A program made the translations under genes and the position numbers. DNA of 64,000 bases, taken from assembly GCF_018732085.1 (NCBI RefSeq), contig NZ_CP076103.1:4464001-4528000 (forward strand), written 5' to 3'. Numbering within the stretch: the first letter of the stretch is position 1; each line of letters begins with the position of its first letter. Shown here in pieces: positions 16,843 to 25,146 of this stretch. The stretch is from Lysobacter capsici (lineage in GTDB: Bacteria > Pseudomonadota > Gammaproteobacteria > Xanthomonadales > Xanthomonadaceae). The notes below the pieces were generated by a model. That model made no database searches. It saw nothing but the letters and a program-made list of their open reading frames with translations, and was not told the origin of the DNA.

Positions 16843-16918
16843 TGGTGCTCACGAAAGGAATCGAACCTTCGACCTCCTCCTTACCAAGGAGGTGCTCTAC
16901 CGACTGAGCTACGTGAGC
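16843..16918 (-). tRNA. tRNA-Thr (anticodon GGT)
   Basis: A 76-nt cloverleaf on the minus strand with acceptor GCTCACG/CGTGAGC, anticodon stem CCTCC/GGAGG and loop TTGGTAA (anticodon GGT), T-loop GTTCGATTC and encoded CCA. It lies 72 bp before tuf. Confidence 0.97.
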
Positions 16919-16986
16919 GTAAAACCGGGTGTTGCGGCCCGATCACCGGGCCTTGCTGCAATGGGGGCCGCCAAGAGTGGATTCAA

Positions 16987-17061
16987 TGGAGCGGGAGACG
17001 GGATTCGAACCCGCATTATCAGCTTGGAAGGCTGAGGCTCTAACCATTGAACTACTCCCGC
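16987..17061 (-). tRNA. tRNA-Gly (anticodon TCC)
   Basis: A 75-nt cloverleaf on the minus strand with acceptor GCGGGAG/CTCCCGC, anticodon stem TCAGC/GCTGA and loop CTTCCAA (anticodon TCC), T-loop GTTCGAATC and encoded CCA. Second in the Tyr-Gly-Thr-tuf series. Confidence 0.97.
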
Positions 17062-17151
17062 GCCGCGTACAGCCATTACAGCGTTGGAACTTTACTTGAA
17101 ACCTTGCCTTGGAACCGCGCCGAACTTTCGGTCGTCGCGCCACCGATGTTT

Positions 17152-17237
17152 TGGTGGAGGGAGGTGGATTCGAACCACCGAAGGCGTAAGCCAGCAGATT
17201 TACAGTCTGCCCCCGTTGGCCGCTTGGGTATCCCTCC
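17152..17237 (-). tRNA. tRNA-Tyr (anticodon GTA)
   Basis: An 86-nt class II tRNA with a long variable arm on the minus strand: acceptor GGAGGGA/TCCCTCC, anticodon stem GCAGA/TCTGC with loop CTGTAAA (anticodon GTA), encoded CCA. First gene of the tRNA-tuf operon. Confidence 0.97.
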
Positions 17238-17249
17238 AAAGAGCCCGTA

Positions 17250-17278
17250 ATTCTGGGGTGCGTTCTTCAGGTTGTCAA
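17250..17278 (-). promoter_or_regulatory. Promoter of the tRNA-Tyr-Gly-Thr-tuf operon
   Basis: On the minus strand a perfect -35 TTGACA (17273-17278), a 17-bp spacer and a -10 CAGAAT (17250-17255, four of six). The following GC-rich stretch TACGGGCTC is a discriminator of the kind found at stringently controlled stable-RNA promoters. The tRNA starts about a dozen bases downstream. Confidence 0.82.
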
Positions 17279-17358
17279 CGCGTTTTCACATACAAGCTTG
17301 AAAAATTTTCGTCCCGTCCCGGCGACGCGCATCGGCCCGACGCGGCCGCATAGTGTAC

Positions 17359-18450
17359 TCAGACATTGAACCGGAAGTGCAACACATCGCCTTCCTGGAC
17401 GCGATATTCCTTGCCTTCCAGGCGCAGGCGCCCGGCATCGCGCGCCCCGGACTCGCCCTTGTACTTGATGAAATCGTCATAGGCGATGGTTTCGGCGCGG
17501 ATGAAGCCCTTCTCGAAGTCGGTGTGGATCACCGCGGCGGCCTGCGGCGCGGTCGAACCGGCCTTGACCGTCCAGGCGCGCACTTCCTTGACCCCGGCGG
17601 TGAAATAGGTCTGCAGGCCCAGCAGCTCGTAACCGGCGCGGATCAGGCGATTGAGGCCCGGCTCGGCCAGCCCCAGGTCGGCCAGGAAGGTGTCGCGGTC
17701 CTCGTCGTCGAGCTGGCTGAGCTCTTCCTCGATCGCGGCCGACACCGGCACCACCTGCGCGCCCTCGGTCACGGCGCGCGCGCGCACGGCGTCGAGGTGC
17801 GGATTGTTCTCGAACCCGTCCTCGAGCACGTTGGCCACGTACATGACCGGCTTGAGGGTCAGCAGGAACAGGTCGCGCACCGCCGCCTTGTCGTCTTCCG
17901 ACAGCTTCAGCGCGCGCGCCGCGGTGCCCGCGTTGAGACCCTCGCGCACGCGGCCGAGCACTTCCTTGCGCGCCGCGGCTTCCTTGTCGCCGGTCTTGGC
18001 CGAGCGCTCGGCGCGCTGGTAGGCCTTCTCGACGCTTTCCAGGTCGGCCAGGGCCAGCTCGGTATCGATGGTCTCGATATCGGCGATCGGATCGACCTTG
18101 TTGTTGACGTGGATGACGTCGGGATTTTCGAAGCAGCGCACCACGTGGGTGATCGCATCGACTTCGCGGATATGGGCGAGGAACTTGTTGCCCAGACCCT
18201 GCCCGCTCGCCGCGCCGGCGACCAGGCCGGCGATGTCGACGAACTCGACCGCGGTCGGGATCAGCTTCTGCGGCTTGACGATCTCAGCCAGCGCATTCAG
18301 GCGCAGATCCGGCACCGGCACCGCGCCGACGTTGGGCTCGATGGTGCAGAACGGAAAATTCGCCGCGGCGATACCGGCCTTGGTCAGCGCGTTGAAAAGA
18401 GTCGACTTGCCGACGTTGGGCAGGCCGACGATGCCGCATTTGATGCCCAT
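17359..18450 (-). CDS. ychF: Redox-regulated ATPase YchF (Obg family)
   Basis: Universally conserved P-loop ATPase of the Obg family that binds ribosomes and affects oxidative stress responses. The 363-residue protein matches the usual length. It has G1 GIVGLPNVGKSTLFNALTKA at residues 6-25, the G3 DIAGLV, the NVLED motif in the YchF-specific NxxE position that favours ATP, and the C-terminal TGS domain (TYFTAGVKEVRAWTVKAG). It follows pth, the conserved pth-ychF pair, across a gap filled by a repeat element. Confidence 0.97.
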   Translation of the reverse strand: MGIKCGIVGLPNVGKSTLFNALTKAGIAAANFPFCTIEPNVGAVPVPDLRLNALAEIVKPQKLIPTAVEFVDIAGLVAGAASGQGLGNKFLAHIREVDAITHVVRCFENPDVIHVNNKVDPIADIETIDTELALADLESVEKAYQRAERSAKTGDKEAAARKEVLGRVREGLNAGTAARALKLSEDDKAAVRDLFLLTLKPVMYVANVLEDGFENNPHLDAVRARAVTEGAQVVPVSAAIEEELSQLDDEDRDTFLADLGLAEPGLNRLIRAGYELLGLQTYFTAGVKEVRAWTVKAGSTAPQAAAVIHTDFEKGFIRAETIAYDDFIKYKGESGARDAGRLRLEGKEYRVQEGDVLHFRFNV

Positions 18451-18463
18451 GGCTTTTTAATCC

Positions 18464-18535
18464 GGGAATAGAGAGTCGAGAATCGGGAATCGGGAAGCGG
18501 GCCGTGACGATTCCCGATTCCCGATTCCCCATTCA
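18464..18535. repeat. GGGAATC hairpin repeat, copy 4 (pth-ychF gap)
   Basis: GGGAATAGAGAGTCGAGAAT on the left and GATTCCCGATTCCC heptads on the right around a short GC centre. It occupies almost all of the 82-bp gap between pth and ychF. Confidence 0.85.
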
Positions 18536-19114
18536 CGGCTTTGCCGTATGCAACTGCGTCATCGCATCCATGAAATTGCCCTGCACCGCCAGCGGCATCA
18601 CCTCGATGGCGTTGTCGATCGCGCGCAGGATGGTCGCTTCGTCGTCCTTGCCGGGACGGCCGAGCACCCAGGGAGTGACCTTGTCCTTGTGGCCAGGATG
18701 GCCGATGCCGACCCGCAGGCGGTGGAACTTGCCGTGGCCGAGCAACTGCATGGTGTCGCGCAGGCCGTTCTGGCCGCCGTGGCCGCCGTCAAACTTGAGC
18801 CGCGCGGTACCGGGGGACAGATCCAGCTCGTCGTGCGCCAGCAGCGCTTCTTCGGGCTCGATCTTCCAGTAACGCAATGCGGCGGTGACCGACTTACCGG
18901 AAAGATTCATGAACGTGGCCGGCTTGAGCAGCCACACCGGACGGCCGCCGATCTCGATCTTCGAGGTCTCGCCGAACAGCTTGGATTCCAGGCCGAAACG
19001 GCCGCCGAACTTCTCGTTCAAGGCGTCCACAAACCAGAACCCGGCGTTGTGCCGGGTCCGGGTGTATTCCGACCCCGGATTGCCGAGGCCGACGATCAGG
19101 CGCAGTCCCGCCAT
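18533..19114 (-). CDS. pth: Peptidyl-tRNA hydrolase
   Basis: Cleaves peptidyl-tRNA released by stalled ribosomes. The 193-residue protein has the family N-terminus LIVGLGNPGSEYTRTRHNAG with the catalytic His of RHNAG near residue 22, the KPATFMNLSG substrate-binding segment and the HDELDL and GGHGGQNGLR motifs. It lies 59 bp after rplY, a common gammaproteobacterial order. The last few codons run into the repeat element. Confidence 0.97.
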   Translation of the reverse strand: MAGLRLIVGLGNPGSEYTRTRHNAGFWFVDALNEKFGGRFGLESKLFGETSKIEIGGRPVWLLKPATFMNLSGKSVTAALRYWKIEPEEALLAHDELDLSPGTARLKFDGGHGGQNGLRDTMQLLGHGKFHRLRVGIGHPGHKDKVTPWVLGRPGKDDEATILRAIDNAIEVMPLAVQGNFMDAMTQLHTAKP

Positions 19115-19173
19115 GGATCACAACAGTCCGCGAACGCGAACCGGCGCGCCGGTCAGGGCGCGCCGGTCGGCGA

Positions 19174-19833
19174 TCACTTCTTGTCTTCGTCCTTCTTGGC
19201 GACCTTCGCGGCCGGCACATCGGCTTCCGGCGCGTCGGTGGCTTCTTCGACTTCTTCCTTGCCGTGCTTGGCGATCACGACGGCGACGTCGTGTTCCTTG
19301 CCCAGCTTCAGCTCGGGGATTTCGACGCCCTTCGGCAGCTTGAGCTCCGACAGGTGGACGATGTCGCCGACGGTCAGCGCCGACAGGTCGATCTCGATGA
19401 ACTCCGGCAGATCCTTCGGCAGGCAGCTGACTTCGACTTCGTTGAGCTCGTGGGTGACCACGACGTCGGCGGCCTTGCCGGCCGGCGACTTGTCTTCGTT
19501 GAGGAAGTGCAGCGGCACCGCGACGCGGATGGCCTGGTTGGCATCAACGCGCTGGAAGTCCAGGTGCATGATGATCTGCTTGAACGGATGGCGCTGCATG
19601 TCGCGCAGGAGCACGTCCTGCGCCTTGCCGTCGAGTTCCAGGCTCAGGATCGAGGAGTAGAACCACTCGTGCTGGCTGGCCAGCCAGATCTTCTCGTGGT
19701 CGAGCTGGATCGCCTGCGGCGGATTCTTGCCGCCGTAGATGATGGCCGGGATGCTGGCGGCACGACGCAGGCGGCGGCTCGCACCCTTCCCCTCGACGTT
19801 GCGGCCAGTGGCCTTGATGATGTGTTCGGACAT
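19174..19833 (-). CDS. rplY: 50S ribosomal protein L25/general stress protein Ctc
   Basis: Binds 5S rRNA. At 219 residues this is the long two-domain (TL5/Ctc) form rather than the 94-residue E. coli form. The N-terminal domain (GKGASRRLRRAASIPAIIYG near residues 16-35) is followed by the TL5 C-terminal beta domain and an acidic/basic tail (EEVEEATDAPEADVPAAK then VAKKDEDKK). It lies between prs and pth, the conserved order. Confidence 0.97.
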   Translation of the reverse strand: MSEHIIKATGRNVEGKGASRRLRRAASIPAIIYGGKNPPQAIQLDHEKIWLASQHEWFYSSILSLELDGKAQDVLLRDMQRHPFKQIIMHLDFQRVDANQAIRVAVPLHFLNEDKSPAGKAADVVVTHELNEVEVSCLPKDLPEFIEIDLSALTVGDIVHLSELKLPKGVEIPELKLGKEHDVAVVIAKHGKEEVEEATDAPEADVPAAKVAKKDEDKK

Positions 19834-19916
19834 TGGTTTTTACTCACTTTGCAGCGTTAGGACCGCCTCGCGGCGGTTTAGGAGACTCACCCGCGACCAG
19901 GCGAGTCTTTGTTGCT

Positions 19917-20005
19917 GGGAATCGGGAATGGGGAATCGAGAATCGGTAGAAGCAGATGCGGCGTTACTGCTTTTACGATTCCCTATTCCCCATTCCCGAC
20001 TCCCG
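19917..20005. repeat. GGGAATC hairpin repeat, copy 5 (prs-rplY gap)
   Basis: GGGAATCGGGAATGGGGAAT left arm and CGATTCCCTATTCCCCATTC right arm with a central GTAGAAGCA/TGCTTTTAC-type inner stem. It ends 4 bp before the prs stop codon at 20009. Confidence 0.85.
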
Positions 20006-20008
20006 GAT

Positions 20009-20968
20009 TCAATCCACGTACAACGAACTGACCGACTCGCCGAAGGCGATGCGGCGGATCGTTTCGGCCAGCAGCTCGGCGACGCTGAGCTGGCGGATGC
20101 GGCCGGTGGCGCGGGCCGCGGCGGTCAGCGGGATGGTGTCGGTTACCACCAGCTCGTCCAGCTGCGACTTGGTTACGTTGTCGATCGCCGCGCCCGACAG
20201 CACCGGGTGGGTGCAGTAGGCGACGACTTTCTGCGCGCCCTGCGCCTTCAGCGCCGCCGCGGCGGCGCACAAGGTGCCGGCGGTGTCGACGATGTCGTCG
20301 ACCAGCACGCAGGTCTTGCCCGACACGTCGCCGATGATGTTCATCACCGTGGCGACGTTGGCGCGCGGGCGGCGCTTGTCGATGATCGCCAGCTCCGCGT
20401 CGTCCAGGCGCTTGGCGATCGCGCGAGCGCGGACCACGCCGCCGACGTCCGGCGAAACCACGATCAGGTTGTCGGTGCCGTGCGCGCGCCAGATGTCGGC
20501 GAGCAGCAGCGGCGAGGCGTAGACGTTGTCGACCGGGATGTCGAAAAAGCCCTGGATCTGATCGGCGTGCAGATCGACCGTGAGCACCCGATCGGCGCCG
20601 ACCGCGCTGAACATCTTGGCCGCGACCTTGGCGGTGATCGGCACGCGCGAGGAACGCGGGCGGCGATCCTGGCGGGCGTAGCCGAAGTACGGCACCACCG
20701 CGGTCACGCTGGCCACCGATGCGCGCTTGAGCGCGTCGATCAGGACCAGCAGCTCCATGAAGTTTTCCGCCGTCGGCGCATTGGTCGACTGGATGACGAA
20801 GACTTCCTGGCGACGCACGTTCTCTTCGATCTCGACCTGCACCTCGCCGTCGGAGAATCGCCCGACCAGGGCCTTGCCGATGCGGATGCCGAGTTCCTTG
20901 CACACCGCCTCGGCGAGAGGACGGTTGGCATTGCCGCTGAATACCAGCAGGTTGCGATCGTTTTGCAC
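20009..20968 (-). CDS. prs: Ribose-phosphate pyrophosphokinase
   Basis: Makes PRPP from ribose 5-phosphate and ATP for nucleotide, histidine and tryptophan synthesis. The 319-residue protein has class I PRPP synthetase features: the flexible-loop segment PYFGYARQDRRPRSS near residue 95 and the PRPP-binding signature VLVDDIVDTAGTL near residue 215. It lies between tRNA-Gln/ispE and rplY in the common gammaproteobacterial order. Confidence 0.98.
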   Translation of the reverse strand: MQNDRNLLVFSGNANRPLAEAVCKELGIRIGKALVGRFSDGEVQVEIEENVRRQEVFVIQSTNAPTAENFMELLVLIDALKRASVASVTAVVPYFGYARQDRRPRSSRVPITAKVAAKMFSAVGADRVLTVDLHADQIQGFFDIPVDNVYASPLLLADIWRAHGTDNLIVVSPDVGGVVRARAIAKRLDDAELAIIDKRRPRANVATVMNIIGDVSGKTCVLVDDIVDTAGTLCAAAAALKAQGAQKVVAYCTHPVLSGAAIDNVTKSQLDELVVTDTIPLTAAARATGRIRQLSVAELLAETIRRIAFGESVSSLYVD

Positions 20969-21008
20969 TGTACTTCTCCGCTTCGCTCTGACCGTGGCGG
21001 CTGTAAAG

Positions 21009-21092
21009 CCGAGAATGGGGAATCGAGAATCGGGAATCGTCAGGGCGCGGACGCTGCGCTTACGATTCTCGATTCTCCATTCCCGACTCCCG
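21009..21092. repeat. GGGAATC hairpin repeat, copy 6 (tRNA-Gln-prs gap)
   Basis: GAGAATGGGGAATCGAGAAT left arm and TACGATTCTCGATTCTCCAT right arm; ends 11 bp from the encoded CCA of tRNA-Gln. Confidence 0.85.
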
Positions 21093-21103
21093 GGCTACAT
21101 CAA

Positions 21104-21180
21104 TGGCAGGGGCGGTAGGATTCGAACCTACGAATGCCAGGATCAAAACCTGGTGCCTTGGGCCTCTTGGCGACGCCCCT
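21104..21180 (-). tRNA. tRNA-Gln (anticodon TTG)
   Basis: A 77-nt cloverleaf on the minus strand with acceptor AGGGGCG/CGCCCCT, anticodon stem CCAGG/CCTGG and loop TTTTGAT (anticodon TTG), T-loop GTTCGAATC and encoded CCA. The 5' half overlaps the 3' end of ispE. Confidence 0.96.
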
Positions 21181-22090
21181 GCGGAAACCTGGTCTCGAGT
21201 GCGGCATGCAGCGGCGAACGCCCTGCTCCGCCCGCCGTCCAGGCCCGAAGGCCGGAAGGCAGTTCCAGCAGCGCCGCTTCGGCGGTTTCGCGCGTGGCGA
21301 ACTCGACGAAGCAACCGCTGCCGGAGCCGGTCAGACGCGGCGAACCGATCCGCGACAAGGCGGCGAAGGCAGCTTCTACAGCTGTTTCGCGCTTGCGCAG
21401 AACCGGCTCGAACGCATTCCCGAGCGGCTTACCCGAAACGAAGTCCGATATTGTCGCGGGCGCAGCATCCCGCGTCAATTCGGCAGATTGAAATAAGGCC
21501 GCGGTCGGCGCGTGAACGCCCGGATCGACCAGCACGTACCAGGCCGGCGCCAATGCAATCGGGCGCAGGCTTTCACCGACGCCTTCGGCCCAGGCGTTCT
21601 CCCCGCGGACGAAGACGGGCACGTCGGCGCCCAGCCGCAGGCCGAGTTCGGCCAGCCGGTCGACGCCCAGGTCGGTGCCCCACAAGGCATCCAGCGCGAC
21701 CAGCACGGTCGCCGCATCGGACGAGCCGCCGCCAAAACCGCCTCCGGCCGGAATGCGCTTTTCGATGAGAATGTCCGCACCTTGACTGCTGTTAGCCTCT
21801 TTTTGCAGCAGCAGCGCGGCTCGGACGGTGAGGTCCTCGTGCTCGGCCACGCCCGCGACCGAGGCGCCGTGACGGACCACGCGGCCGTCGTCGCGCGGCC
21901 GCAGGCGGATCGTGTCGCCCCAGTCCAGCAGGCGGAACACGGTCTGCAGCAGGTGGTAGCCGTCGGCGCGGCGGCCGACGATGCGCAGGAACAGGTTCAG
22001 CTTGGCCGGGGCGGGCCAGAGCGACCACCTGCGATCGTCAGCGGGGTCGGCGACGGGAGCCGCGCTGGCGTCGGCATCGGGCTGGGACAT
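21143..22090 (-). CDS. ispE: 4-diphosphocytidyl-2-C-methyl-D-erythritol kinase
   Basis: GHMP kinase of the MEP isoprenoid pathway; phosphorylates CDP-methylerythritol. The protein has the family N-terminus APAKLNLFLRIVGRRADGYH and the ATP-binding motif PAGGGFGGGSSDAATV near residue 108. I use the ATG at 22090 (MSQPDADA, 315 residues); an in-frame GTG at 22102 would add four residues. The gene follows lolB closely. Oddly, its last 12 codons and stop (21143-21180) are read from the tRNA-Gln sequence, giving a C-terminal tail ending EAQGTRF. Confidence 0.95.
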   Translation of the reverse strand: MSQPDADASAAPVADPADDRRWSLWPAPAKLNLFLRIVGRRADGYHLLQTVFRLLDWGDTIRLRPRDDGRVVRHGASVAGVAEHEDLTVRAALLLQKEANSSQGADILIEKRIPAGGGFGGGSSDAATVLVALDALWGTDLGVDRLAELGLRLGADVPVFVRGENAWAEGVGESLRPIALAPAWYVLVDPGVHAPTAALFQSAELTRDAAPATISDFVSGKPLGNAFEPVLRKRETAVEAAFAALSRIGSPRLTGSGSGCFVEFATRETAEAALLELPSGLRAWTAGGAGRSPLHAALETRFPQGRRQEAQGTRF

Positions 22091-22114
22091 GGGCGGTATC
22101 ACGCAGAAACCCGC

Positions 22115-23137
22115 TCAGCGGGAAGCAGACGCGGAGGGCGCCGCAGCCGAACCGCTGGCTGTATTGGCCTTCAGGGCCGCGACCAGCGACTGGTTGTAGG
22201 CGATCGCGTAGCGCATGGCCTGCTTCAGCAATCGTGCGTGTTCGTCGCCTTCCACTACGTCGCTGGTGCCTTCCAGATAGTGGATGCCGTCGATGCCTGC
22301 GCTGGCGCCGCCTTCGATCCCGGGCGCAACGCAGGAAAAGCCGCACACGCCGATCAATCGCGCACGCCCCTGCGCCAGGTTGGCGCGTGCATCGCCAGCC
22401 GGATCGTCCAGGTTCAGCAGCGACAGCTCATTGCGTAACTTGGCGACGTTGGGCTGCAAAGATTCCCAAACTTCATCGCGGGAAGCGACCGGCGCAGCCG
22501 CCGCCCCGCCCTCCCACTCGTCCACGATCAAGCGCACCCGCGCGCTCGCGCGGCGCGCATCCAGCCGCGACGGCAGATCGCCGCTGGCCGGCCATTGGTA
22601 GGCGATGGTCCAGCCGCCCTGTTCGATCGACAGCGGGCGGCCGTCCGGGCCGGGGGTCAGTTTCGCCGCAGCGCTTCCTTCGGCCGGCAGGCCGCGCAGC
22701 CAGTTGCCCAGTGCCTCGACCGGGATGTCCCAGCCGGTGGTTTCCAGCAGCAGGGCGGCGGCGTTGTCGCCGCTGCGCGGGCCGCCTTCCAGGCCCTCCA
22801 GGCGGGCTTCGCCCGGGCCGCCGGCCAGACGCCAGCTTTGCCGGGTCACCGGCGCGCTGAGCGCGACTTCGAAGCGTTCGCCGCGCTGAGTCCATTCGAT
22901 CCGGCCGCTGCCACCCTTGCCGGCGTTGGACACGGCGATGCGGCCGGTCAACGACCACTCGCTGCCCGCGCGCACCCGCAGCGCACGGGCGGCTTCGCGT
23001 TGCGCGGCGTCGGCGGCGGGCACGACGGTTTCGCCGGCGGAAGGCTTGACCGCGCCGCCCACGCAGGCGCTGAGCCCAAGCGCCAGCATCGCGACCACGG
23101 CCGTGCGCATGCCAAAAACAGCGATCAAACCAGTCAT
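22115..23137 (-). CDS. lolB: Outer-membrane lipoprotein LolB, C-terminally extended
   Basis: Receives lipoproteins from LolA and inserts them in the outer membrane. The N-terminus is a lipoprotein signal ending in the lipobox LSAC (Cys25 if the ATG at 23137 is used; an internal ATG at 23110 is equally good). The LolB core (GSEWSLTGRIAVSN to RLIVDEWEG) fits a family of about 200 residues. This protein has 340, with an extra C-terminal region of about 120 containing a Cys pair (GVCGFSC) and a helical segment (DEHARLLKQAMRYAIAYNQS) that I do not recognise. The ATG overlaps the stop of the TPR gene by one base, so the two are coupled. Confidence 0.87.
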   Translation of the reverse strand: MTGLIAVFGMRTAVVAMLALGLSACVGGAVKPSAGETVVPAADAAQREAARALRVRAGSEWSLTGRIAVSNAGKGGSGRIEWTQRGERFEVALSAPVTRQSWRLAGGPGEARLEGLEGGPRSGDNAAALLLETTGWDIPVEALGNWLRGLPAEGSAAAKLTPGPDGRPLSIEQGGWTIAYQWPASGDLPSRLDARRASARVRLIVDEWEGGAAAAPVASRDEVWESLQPNVAKLRNELSLLNLDDPAGDARANLAQGRARLIGVCGFSCVAPGIEGGASAGIDGIHYLEGTSDVVEGDEHARLLKQAMRYAIAYNQSLVAALKANTASGSAAAPSASASR

Positions 23138-24945
23138 TACAGCCCGTACTTCTTCAACGCCCGCAGCAGCGAGCGATTTTCCGGATCGATCTTGCGCGCC
23201 TGTTCGAAATACTTGCGCGCCTCGTCGCGGCGACCGCTTTCCCACAGCACTTCGGCTAGGTGCGAGGCGATCTCGGCGTCTTTCTGCAAGGTCAGCGCGC
23301 GGCGCAGTTCGGTCTCGGCTTCCTGCACCCGGCCCAGGCGATACAGCACCCAGCCGTAGCTGTCGATGATCGCGGAGTTGTCGGGTTCGGCGGTGCGGGC
23401 GCGCTCGATCAGCTCCAGCGCTTCCTGATACCGGGTGGTGCGGTCGGCGAGCGTGTAGCCCAGCGCATTGAGCGCGGCCACGCTGTCGGGTTCGGCGACC
23501 AGGATGCGGCGGAAATCGGCTTCGGCGCGGGCCACGTCGTCGCGGCGCTCCCAGCTCAGGGCGCGGGCGTAGAGGATTTCCGGCTCGTCCGGGAACGCGG
23601 CCAGGCCGCGCGCGAACGCATCGCTTTCGCCGCTGTCGCTCTTGTCCTCGGCGCGCAGGCTGGCTTCCAGGATGTAGGCGTCGCGGCGGGTTTCGTCCTC
23701 GGCCGAGGCGTCGGACTGGATCGCGCGCAGGCTGGCGTAGGCCTCGTCGCCGCGTTGCAGCTTGTGCAGCACGTTGGCGCTGCGCAGGCGCGCGATCGAA
23801 CGCTGCGAGCCGCCGGGCACGCCCTGGTACCAGCTCAGCGCTTCCTCGTTGCGTTCGAGGAATTCGGCCATCTGCGCCAGCAGCAGGCGCCGCGCCGGAT
23901 CGGGCTTGGCGGCGTCGGCGCGCAGTTCGTCGTAGAGCTTGGTCAGGGTCGGCTTGTCCTCGGCGCGGGCCAGGTAGGACGCGCGCAAGGCATAGGTCTG
24001 CTCGTCCTGCGGGCCGCGCGCGAGCACCGCGGCGACGTTCTGGAAATCGTTGAGCCCTTCGTACTGTTCGGCGATCAAGGCGCGCAGATTGCTGTCGCCG
24101 TCGGCCAGCGGCACCAGGGTCGACAGCAGTTGCTGGGCCTGCTCGGTCTTGCCGTCCTCGCGCAATTGGCTGACCCGCAGCAGGCCGACCCGCGGCTCGC
24201 CGGGGAAGCGCCTGACCACTTCCTCGACGATGCGCTCGGTCAGCTTGGGCTGGTCGAGCCGCTGCGCCAGGCCGCCGAAGGCGACCCAGGCCATCAGGTT
24301 GCGCGGCGGCATCTGCCCGCCGTCGATGATCTTCTCGAGCATGCGCCCGGCCTGCTGCGGGGTCTTGGACCCGGCGGTCAGCACGCCCAGCGCCTGGCGC
24401 CAGCCGGTGGCAGGATCGCTGCTCATCAGATTGTTGAGCTGGCGCAGCGCGTCGCGCTCGTCGCCGCGACGCAGCGCCAGGGTCGCCTCGGCCGCGCTGA
24501 TCGACGCGCCCTTGCCGCCGAGCTTGCGCCACAGCGCCAGCGATTCGGACGCGGTCGCGTCCTGCTTGGCGACGATGGCGATGGTGGTCGCGCGCTCGGC
24601 CAGGGCCACATCGCCGGCGGCGCGCGCGGCCTTCAGATAGGCGGTGGCGGCGTCGGTCAGCTTGCCGGCCTGGAGCGAGAATTCGCCGCTGAGCAGCGAT
24701 TCCAGCGACGCGCCGGTCGGGTCCTTGGCGGCCCGGGCCTGCATCTGGGCGCGGGCGGCGGCGAGCGCGGCGGCGGAGGGCTGGATCGGCGCGGCGGCGG
24801 CGGAGACGGCGCCCGAAGCGAGCGCCAGGACCACGCTCAGCAGCGCGACCGGCAACCGCCGGAGGGAATGGGCCGCAGCCGCGGCCGGCTTACGTTTAGT
24901 TCTGTCTATTGGACCGATCGAGCAAATCGAATCGTAGAGAACCAC
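23137..24945 (-). CDS. TPR-repeat protein, probably exported
   Basis: A 602-residue protein of TPR-like repeats throughout, with the clearest units near the C-terminus (YARALSWERRDDVARAEADF; LNALGYTLADRTTRYQEALE; YGWVLYRLGRVQEAETEL; AEVLWESGRRDEARKYFEQA). The Ala/Leu-rich segment LPVALLSVVLALASGAVSAA near residues 31-50 looks like a signal peptide or anchor. The start is uncertain: the GTG at 24945 would put about 20 residues before the basic n-region. It sits immediately upstream of lolB and is divergent from hemA, a context known in Pseudomonas and Xanthomonas for tetratricopeptide proteins of unknown role. An envelope role is inferred from the lolB coupling. Confidence 0.85.
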   Translation of the reverse strand: MVLYDSICSIGPIDRTKRKPAAAAAHSLRRLPVALLSVVLALASGAVSAAAAPIQPSAAALAAARAQMQARAAKDPTGASLESLLSGEFSLQAGKLTDAATAYLKAARAAGDVALAERATTIAIVAKQDATASESLALWRKLGGKGASISAAEATLALRRGDERDALRQLNNLMSSDPATGWRQALGVLTAGSKTPQQAGRMLEKIIDGGQMPPRNLMAWVAFGGLAQRLDQPKLTERIVEEVVRRFPGEPRVGLLRVSQLREDGKTEQAQQLLSTLVPLADGDSNLRALIAEQYEGLNDFQNVAAVLARGPQDEQTYALRASYLARAEDKPTLTKLYDELRADAAKPDPARRLLLAQMAEFLERNEEALSWYQGVPGGSQRSIARLRSANVLHKLQRGDEAYASLRAIQSDASAEDETRRDAYILEASLRAEDKSDSGESDAFARGLAAFPDEPEILYARALSWERRDDVARAEADFRRILVAEPDSVAALNALGYTLADRTTRYQEALELIERARTAEPDNSAIIDSYGWVLYRLGRVQEAETELRRALTLQKDAEIASHLAEVLWESGRRDEARKYFEQARKIDPENRSLLRALKKYGL

Positions 24946-25038
24946 GGCGAGACCAGTGGGCCGGTAGAATGGCGGCCTTCAGCAGCCCGCAGCTTATCGC
25001 AAGCACCTGAACCGATGTCCCGCGCCGCACACCGCCCG

Positions 25039-25146
25039 ATGAAACTTTTTCGCAGCCTTGCGATGGCGGTCGCCCGTGCCCGCGCCCCGGTCGCACGCCG
25101 CCTGCGCGCGCGCGGCTTTCATCCCTTCAGCCGCGGTCTGTCATGA
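25039..25146 (+). other. Possible 35-codon upstream frame coupled to hemA
   Basis: ATG at 25039 opens a short frame with a basic product (MKLFRSLAMAVARARAPVAR...) whose TGA overlaps the hemA start as ATGA. It may be a leader peptide or merely the open part of the 5' UTR; there is no clear Shine-Dalgarno. Confidence 0.25.

Noticed and set aside
22115..24532. An 805-codon frame that joins lolB to upstream sequence
   Set aside because: The N-terminal half is an out-of-frame shadow of the TPR gene. The lipoprotein signal and the stop-start overlap at 23137 define lolB.
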